A stretch of 64,000 nt of DNA from Grammothele lineata (taxonomy: Eukaryota; Basidiomycota; Agaricomycetes; Polyporales; Polyporaceae). How positions within the stretch are numbered: the stretch's first letter is position 1; each line of letters starts with the position of its first letter. Positions 58,110 to 64,000 of the stretch are shown one piece after another. Under the pieces are notes generated by a model. That model was not told the origin of the DNA, ran no database searches, and saw only the letters and a list, made by a program, of their open reading frames with translations. The position numbers were made by a program, and so were the translations under genes. Location: contig NDFF03000003.1 of the NCBI GenBank assembly GCA_002150815.3, positions 372,001 through 436,000 of the forward strand, written 5' to 3'.

Positions 58110-59569
58110 CTAGTCCAAGGACCCCTTGGGCTTGTCCCTGATCTCCTGGTTGCGTCGAGCCAATACGGCGTCAGACAAACTACTCCGACGCTTGTTCTCC
58201 AACCTCTCCTTCACCGAGGGGAACTTGGACAGAATGGCGCTTTCCAGCTGGGGCCATATTTCATCGGAAGTCCGTCCCGAAAGACTAACTAGTTTGGAGA
58301 CGCCTTTCGTAGACGCTGACGTGCCGTAGTACTCAAGTAGCGGCGAGGTGGACGCGTAGAATTGCTTGAGACGACGTGCGAAGATTGCCTGTGATGGAAT
58401 TAGATAACTAGACCCGAGTGACAGCCCTAAGACACACAACCCATACGTACGGGATTGTCATCAGGACGCTTCGTGAGCGGTTCTCCTGTCTCGTCATCGT
58501 GGCCAGCCACTTTTGGTGGATTGTAGGAGAGGTTGTAAACGCGCCCGGACGGCAAGTGTACCCATCGATCCGAGATGCGGCTTAGAATGACTTCGTCCGC
58601 AACGTCGAGGTTCACGATAAGACTCAAAGGAGTGCCCTGTGTGCTGAAGACGTTGCAAAAGGTGTAAGCAGCACTTCGGGATGATACAAATCCAAACTTA
58701 CGAAAGATGGGCGTCCAGAAGCTTGCCTTGACCAAGTGTTCGAGGGAAACCATCCAGAATCCAGTGCTACACACGGATCAATAAGACGAAGCTCAATCAA
58801 AGTACCTAGGCTACTAACCTTGTTCCGTAACGCGTCCAGTTTACTTGTGACAATCTTGAGCATGACCTCGTCAGGGAGGAGGCCACCTGCCGCAACAATC
58901 TCCTCCGCGAGTAAACCAATCTCCGTCCTTCATTTCGACGTTTAGTAAAGGCGCTCCGGTCGTTCCCTAGGGAATCCGAGAGGCTTACTTTTCTGCGATA
59001 TGCTGCCGCAGCAGATCTCCTGTGGAAAGGGACACGATGTCGTACTTCTTGACCAGTCGGGAAGAGAGAGTGCCCTTGCCCGCGCCGGGCTTGCCTACAA
59101 TACGACATGAAATAGATGTGATATCAGTTACATCCCATGATACGTACAGCTCAAGGGAGGGGGAGGAAGGAGGGGTAGCGTGCGGAGACCAGTAAAACTA
59201 GCAGCACAACTGTCGCGCCCGAACGAGAGCGTCTGTCAGGAGCGCACGAAGTCATTCGATATCGTCCCACATGACCAGCAGAACTTCACGAAGGAAGGCC
59301 ACATAACGAGAAGGACGCGGCGGCGTAAAACGATACACACCAAACATGATCATTCTCAAGACCCTTCCATCCTGCGCCGTCTCTGCGCGACTAGGCCCAA
59401 GGGAGAACGGGATCGCCTTCTGGGACGCCGCGGACTGGCTGATACTCCTCGCATTCCGACAGGTCGATACAGCGGGCACGCGGGCACGTCCCGCAAGCCG
59501 TGCAGGAGCAGAGAAGGACCCGTTTGGTCGACGGAGGGGGTGAAGGAGAGCCGGAAGTCGGACGGACAT
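58110..59569 (-). CDS. ADK2: Mitochondrial adenylate kinase (GTP:AMP phosphotransferase, AK3/Adk2 type)
   Basis: Phosphotransfer enzyme of the mitochondrial matrix. Start 59569 gives a presequence rich in Arg/Ser/Ala (MSVRLPALLHPLRRPNGSFS, ARVPAVSTCRNARSISQSAA) leading to LRMIMFG. A 246-nt intron (59095-59340), long for this window, separates this from KPGAGKGTLSSRLVKKYDIV and so splits the P-loop. Next are TGDLLRQHIAEKTEIGLLAE, DEVMLKIVTSKLDAL, WILDGFPRTL, IVNLDVADEVILSRISDRWV and a long LID HLPSGRVYNLSYNPPKVAGH without zinc-binding cysteines, then RLKQFYASTSPLLEYY. The C-terminus is extended by about 30 polar residues (ENKRRSSLSDAVLARRNQEI). Confidence 0.93.
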
Positions 59570-60243
59570 CTTGCGTTCGGCGTGGGCGGCGGGACTAATT
59601 CCGACTGCAACCCGGGGCGGAGCGGGGTCAGCGAATCCGAGCACGAGCGCGATGATGGGTGCGGGGGCCCGAGCGCGATGCTCACCTTGGGGCAACGCGA
59701 CACAAGACCGCCGACGAGTCAAAGGGAGAGAAGAGAACGAGAGGCAAAGGAGTTCGCGAGGGCCCGCTTGGTCAACGTTCCGCCTGCCTGACTTCTGGGG
59801 TTGCCCCAAAGAACGCGGACCCGGGCGATATTCGACCATGATCACGCGAGAACCCAGGCGCTCTCATCCGCGACCATTTGTCAGACCATCACTCCATTCC
59901 AGGCCAACCTCGTCCGACCTTCCACGATCTAGATTAATTCTCATCACTGCCACCACAGCTACTGAGCATTGCTCTTCAGTACTTTAATATGTCGAGTCAC
60001 TGACCGCGTACGGAATAGCGCTCAAGCTCAAAGCTTGAGTACCGAGTAACGTATACCAGTGTTACATAGTATATCCCGGTACTGCACCCAGCTTAATAAG
60101 TATCGAAGGAGGACTAGTAGATCGAGGATGTGCTTCGCCTACGCACCTCACAGTCGTTCTGATCGCATGAGCGGAATTATCATCTATTACTAGAATGTCT
60201 AAAATACGAAAAGCGACGCCTCCGCAAGCCGCCAACACCACTA
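59570..60243. other. Intergenic region, no gene seen
   Basis: Promoter of the adenylate kinase gene (minus) and 3' region of the Coq11-like gene (minus). A small inverted repeat (ctcaag..cttgag) lies near 60023-60039. Open frames at 59571-59987 are shadows of GC-rich DNA. Confidence 0.5.
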
Positions 60244-61661
60244 TTACACGTGCACACTGGCGGTCTGCCCTTTCTGGTGCCACCCAATGAGCTCCCTGAT
60301 CTCCCTGACCCCAAATGGCCCCCTCAGGTCCGCCCGCGCATTGTCTGCCGCGATGCATATAGCCTCAGCGACGTGGTCGACATGTATGGGCGGGATCGTC
60401 AGCGCACGCGCCATCGAGTCGAACGACGAGTCCTGGAGGGCCGAGCCCTGTGCCAACGGAGCCCTGGAATGCGGGAGGACCGCACCGAGCGTGCGGAGAA
60501 CCGCGGATGGGGTGGGGAATCCTGCGGGCAACTTGGAGTGAATCGTCGCAGAGAGGTCGAGCAAGGCCGCCACAGGCGAAATCATAGGACGGTAATGGGG
60601 ATGGTAGATGAGGCCTGAGTCAATTTGGGTCAGTGAGATGGGCGCGCAGGCTCGTTCCAGGAGTTAGACGCACTAGGTCTGATGTATATGCCTCTGTAAT
60701 CAGGATGGTCAAGCATCATCCGCTCAATGCCAAGTTCCGCCTGACGTTTGGACTCGATATACCCGGAAGGTACGACTGGACGTGTACAGTCCTCTGCAGA
60801 AATGTACACAAACGCGCGGGGTCCGTTCAACTTGACGACTGGCTTCGAGTTGAGGAACGTCTCGCATACACGCAGCGCTGTAAACACCACACACGCATGG
60901 AACCACGCAAGAACAGGATTAATGGTCATGAAAACAATCCCCGTATCAGAAATCAAAGACGCACCCGTGTCCCTATTGACAACCTCATAGCTCCCCTCTC
61001 TCCTCTTCTGCTCCTTTTCGAGTGGGTTCGCGCTCGCGCCCGCACCCGCAGAGCCGGCAATGCCAGCGGCGATGCTGCTCACGACACGCGGAACATTCCC
61101 GTCTTTGAGAGCGCTTTTGTAGCCCGACTTCTCGAAGAGCGTCCCTATCGTGTGTACGACCGCGCTCGCGCCGGGCAGGAGGTGCGCGTACGTGTCTGGC
61201 TCGAGCGCGTTGCCCTTGTGCCATTCTACCTGCAGATGTCCCGCGTCATGACCATTGGGTAGAGGAACATAGGATGCAGAGGACGAGTAACGCGTGCATC
61301 AGGTAGGGGGGAGGGTGGTGGTGGTAGAGGAGCGTGAGCGGGCGCAGGGGAGGTAAGTGGATGGGACCACACTTTATGCACCCAGGCGGGTGTGTGGCCT
61401 TTGGGCGTTTGCCATGGCTTTCCTGACGGGCTACGCGTGCGCGGGACGGCACATAAATGAGCACCCGAACGCAACGGCACCGGAAACATAAGGGCACACC
61501 TAACGCTTGCCACCTGCATCCCGCGCGCCAGCGCGGTTCTGCACACAGCCGAGCCTACGGGTCAGAAGCCTGAGCATGGGGAGAGGTACACGAGGAGGCT
61601 CTTGCGCACCAACGAAGCCATTGCCGCCAATCACGAGGATTTTCTGGACGATAGGCTCCAT
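60244..61661 (-). CDS. COQ11: NAD(P)-binding SDR/epimerase-like protein, Coq11-type
   Basis: Atypical short-chain dehydrogenase related to yeast Coq11 and complex I NDUFA9, linked to coenzyme Q synthesis. The N-terminus MEPIVQKILVIGGNGFVG carries GGxGFxG, continued across an intron by SAVCRTALARGMQVASV, then SPSGKPWQTPKGHTPAWVHK and VEWHKGNALEPDTYAHLLPG. SAVVHTIGTLFEKSGYKSAL and PRAFVYISAEDCTRPVVPSG YIESK (YxxxK) follow, then ELGIERMMLDHPDYRGIYIR. The C-terminal part LTIPPIHVDHVAEAICIAAD is the usual NDUFA9/Coq11 end region. No cleavable presequence is evident before the Rossmann motif. Confidence 0.87.
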
Positions 61662-62218
61662 AGCGAGAAAAGGTTACGAGGAGAGTCGAACGAGTATAGG
61701 CCTTACTGCCGAGTCCGAGGCTGGTAGTCGTGAGCAAGACGCACTCCGTTTGTGGCGGGGACCGGCGTCGACGTCATCCTCGTGAGCGCGTCACGATCGC
61801 ATCCCGGTTACCCAATCGCTATCAGCCTCGTGCATTCACCAGAGCGCCACGACATCCTCAACGGGCACTGGAGTTGAGACTGACAACTTGGTCATGGGCA
61901 CACGAGCCGAGAAATGTACAACATTCGAAAGGGTCGATTCTGATTGCGAGCACATAATGTTAGGTATAACGGCTATACACACCAGGGGACAGCTGGGCAG
62001 CAATACCAGGATAAAAAGCGTAGCGTAGTGGGAGCAGTGGGAGATAGTATGATTCATCCGCCACCAGGGTCGTCAGTCTCGTATCAGCTCGTCACTGCCA
62101 CCACAGCCAGACGGTACGCGTAGGCACTAGGCAGGGGACTAGCCCCGAATGTAACCGAAAACAGAGATCTCTAGAAAATGGAACAACCAGCGATATTTCG
62201 GGCAAGTGAGATAGGCTC
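61662..62218. other. Intergenic region, no gene seen
   Basis: Upstream of the Coq11-like gene and downstream of the barrel protein gene. aataaa-like signals are few and no coherent frame was seen. Confidence 0.5.
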
Positions 62219-63474
62219 TCAGTCGAGGAAGGACCAGGAGACTAATCAAACGTCAGTGTTCAATATTCCAATAAGGACAGCAAAGACATACTGGGAACCT
62301 CGCCTTCGTCCTCGGTGGCAATCTGAGTGAAGGCGGCGACCGAGAGGTCCAGATCATTCTCCTTGGGGCAGGTCGGGCAGGCGTCCGCGACGGTCACGGT
62401 GACACTCTTGCCATTCTTCAGGTTGGTAAGCGAGATCTTCCTGCCACAGTTGGAAGACTTCTCGTTTAAGTTACCGTAACGCTTGGTCTCTGCGACGTCA
62501 TCATGAGATTCGCATCAGACCTTCAACAGCATCTTCCACTTACGGAGCGCGGCAATGAAAGCACTGTCGGGGTGAACAGTACCGCAAGCACCAGCCTCGC
62601 CACCTTGGAAGAAGAAAGTAGCGCTGTGATAGAGGAGATCAATCAGCCGGAAGTGATTGACGCAAAAGACGAAGCACGTACTTTCCGCCCGTGAAAACAG
62701 CGGGAGTGGACGAACTCGCCTGGGAAGAGACAATCGAGGTGGCCTTGTGAGACGAGATTGACTCATGCGTAGAGGTGGGGGTTGTCGTGGTGTGGACCGA
62801 CGTGGTGTGGGTCGACGAAGCGGTGGTAGAAGTGGCATGAGCCGAGGACGTAGTGGGGGTGACAGAGTGCGTAGCCGAAGATGAGGTCGAAGCAGGGACG
62901 GCGGAGCTGGAAGTGTCATCATCACAGTCTTCATCGTCGCCGGTGTCATCATCTTCGTCATCACAGTCTTCGTCATCACCCGTGGTGTTGTCGTCGTCGT
63001 CGCAGTCATCATCATCGTTGCTGCCGGTGCTCAGGACCTGGGAGCCAGTGGGAGCAGCAGAAGACGCAGTCGACGATACAATGTTTGCCGGGTTGCACTC
63101 GGGCGCGCGGTTCTTCTCAAGCGTCTCCGTAGCCTGTGAGCAAATCCCATCAGATGGGATCCCCGCCTGCGGATTCACATTGTGCATGTACGCACGAGCA
63201 TGGGGTGACAGCACTTGTCGAAGAAAGTAGTGTTGTGCTGATTCTCGCAGCCAATGGCCAAGTAACGGGCATGGTAGACTTGGTAGTTCTGGAGACCAAC
63301 TTGAATGCCACAGATAAACATGAACAAAATTTCGATACACACCTCCAAGTAACCCTCGGCGTAGGTGGCGGGCTTGTCATGGCGGGCGAGGTGAGCGTGG
63401 TTGTGAGGGATCACAATTCCAGAAACACCGGAAAAGGCGGCGGCGGCGGCAGCAGCAAGAACGATGAAGTGCAT
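62219..63474 (-). CDS. Secreted double-psi beta-barrel (barwin/RlpA-like) protein with Asp/Cys-rich and mucin-like linker
   Basis: Predicted extracellular protein. A signal peptide (MHFIVLAAAAAAAFSGVSG) is followed by a small Cys-containing N-domain (NYQVYHARYLAIGCENQHNT, FFDKCCHPML|ATETLEK). Then come an unusual acidic tract with three Cys (blocks like GDDEDCDD, about 62900-63010) and a Ser/Thr-rich linker likely O-glycosylated. The C-terminal double-psi barrel reads NATFFFQGGEAGACGTVHPD, SAFIAALQTKRYGNLNEKSS, NCGRKISLTNLKNGKSVTVT and VADACPTCPKENDLDLSVAA, ending VPISWSFLD. Barrel Cys pairs are intact. Five or six exons. Such barrels bind or modify cell-wall glycans; activity is unknown. No GPI signal. 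Confidence 0.87.
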
Positions 63475-63808
63475 GATGAAGATGAGGGTGGAGTATATGC
63501 GTGGAAAGCGGGCGTAGCAGCAAAGGACGCGAAAACTCAAGGAGTGAGAGGGTAGAGAGCGTCAGGAATATAAGGGAATGACTGCTGGAAGACGGCGAGG
63601 GCGGGATGAGCGGACGTAAATGTGGGAGGCGAGCGGAGGGACTTACCGTCCAAAGCACGCCTGTTGGGCGAGGGGCGAAACGAGGGTAGCGAAGACCGCG
63701 AGGTGAACGGACAAGGAACAGACGAACGGAGCCGCCGCCGCTTTTTATTCAGTCATTATTCCCCGGGTCGGCCATCGCCGGCGGTTCAGACGCGCACCGC
63801 CCGGCGAC

Positions 63809-64000
63809 ATGGTGCTCGGAGTCGGAGTCGACATTGTCGCCGTCATGTCTCAACCATCCCTTTCCCAGCTCGCTCGCGCCGAGGCCCGGGCGGGGGCGGT
63901 CGTTGGCCCCCGCGGGTTGCTGCTCTGCCCTCTTCGTTCCCGGGTCGTCTCCTTGCGGGATGGCCGAGTACGCTCCGCTCGATCCGTGGGCGGAGAGCGG
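63809..64000 (+). CDS. Possible N-terminus of holo-ACP synthase (Ppt2-like), partial
   Basis: From the ATG at 63809 the frame is open to the window end and begins MVLGVGVDIVAV, close to the start of AcpS-type phosphopantetheinyl transferases (GIGVDIV with the catalytic Asp). The following residues do not continue the family pattern convincingly; an intron may begin soon after GVDIV. The gene would be divergent from the barrel protein gene (334 bp). Confidence 0.35.
   Translation, partial: MVLGVGVDIVAVMSQPSLSQLARAEARAGAVVGPRGLLLCPLRSRVVSLRDGRVRSARSVGGER

Noticed and set aside
60020..60042. Small inverted repeat ctcaag..cttgag
   Set aside because: Six-base arms with a short spacer are common by chance, and no terminator or regulatory context is apparent.
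59944..62107. A 16-nt direct repeat (TCACTGCCACCACAGC) at 59944-59959 and 62092-62107 flanking the Coq11-like gene
   Set aside because: In 64 kb about half a chance 16-mer pair is expected; there is no further similarity around the copies, so it is not evidence of an insertion or duplication.

Overview
The window is nuclear DNA of a basidiomycete fungus, most likely an Agaricomycete. The evidence is dense gene packing on both strands, coding sequences broken by many short introns (mostly about 45-70 nt), a GC-rich composition, and gene families typical of mushroom-forming fungi: an opsin-related HSP30/YRO2-type membrane protein, a signal-peptide double-psi beta-barrel protein and a Gyp7-type TBC protein. 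Order Polyporales is only a guess. There are no rRNAs, CRISPR arrays, recognisable transposons or biosynthetic cluster. All exon structures were worked out by eye from reading frames, splice signals and remembered family conservation; no search was run.

Layout, left to right. A partial, apparently damaged alpha/beta hydrolase lies at 1-758 and is followed by a 1.7 kb gap. From 2.4 to 11.6 kb come NAC-alpha, Trm9, Alg13, pyrroline-5-carboxylate reductase, the proteasome ATPase Rpt3, the cap-binding subunit Cbc2 and an RRM-like mitochondrial-type protein. From 12.6 to 23.6 kb come an opsin-related protein without the retinal lysine, glutathione synthetase, SNRNP27, eIF1, Fyv7, an unrecognised gene, a PAP2 lipid phosphatase and ribosomal protein S21. 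From 23.9 to 34.3 kb come a Gyp7-like RabGAP, an intron-containing tRNA-Ser(GCT), phosphoserine aminotransferase, an unrecognised gene, a mitochondrial HTD2-like dehydratase and histone H2B. From 34.5 to 50.4 kb come a PRCC-domain protein, Nup133, a COA8-like protein, a SAP-domain protein with a membrane segment, two unrecognised genes, a Gfo/Idh/MocA oxidoreductase and aprataxin. A gene-poor stretch (50.4-54.1 kb) precedes an unrecognised gene, the fork-protection protein Csm3/Swi3/TIPIN, the N-terminal methyltransferase NTM1, mitochondrial adenylate kinase, a Coq11-like protein and a secreted double-psi beta-barrel protein. A possible holo-ACP synthase start runs off the right end.

The genes do not form one pathway. 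They are housekeeping functions: translation and tRNA modification, mRNA capping, splicing and transport, proteasome, proline, serine and glutathione synthesis, lipid and mitochondrial metabolism, and DNA replication and repair. Several are divergent pairs sharing a short promoter (Alg13/P5CR, Rpt3/Cbc2, eIF1/Fyv7, S21/Gyp7, PRCC/Nup133, Csm3/NTM1).

I found no convincing undescribed multi-gene system. The most interesting signals are at transcript level: a 57-nt stop-free intron that splits the Rpt3 HbYX motif, an 11-nt microexon in phosphoserine aminotransferase, a 17-nt microexon in NTM1, GC-AG introns in NAC-alpha and eIF1, a poor eIF1 start context, and three ACGCGT boxes directly upstream of Csm3. 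At protein level the opsin-related protein, the Asp/Cys-rich secreted barrel protein, the SAP-domain protein and the unrecognised coding genes deserve a second look.
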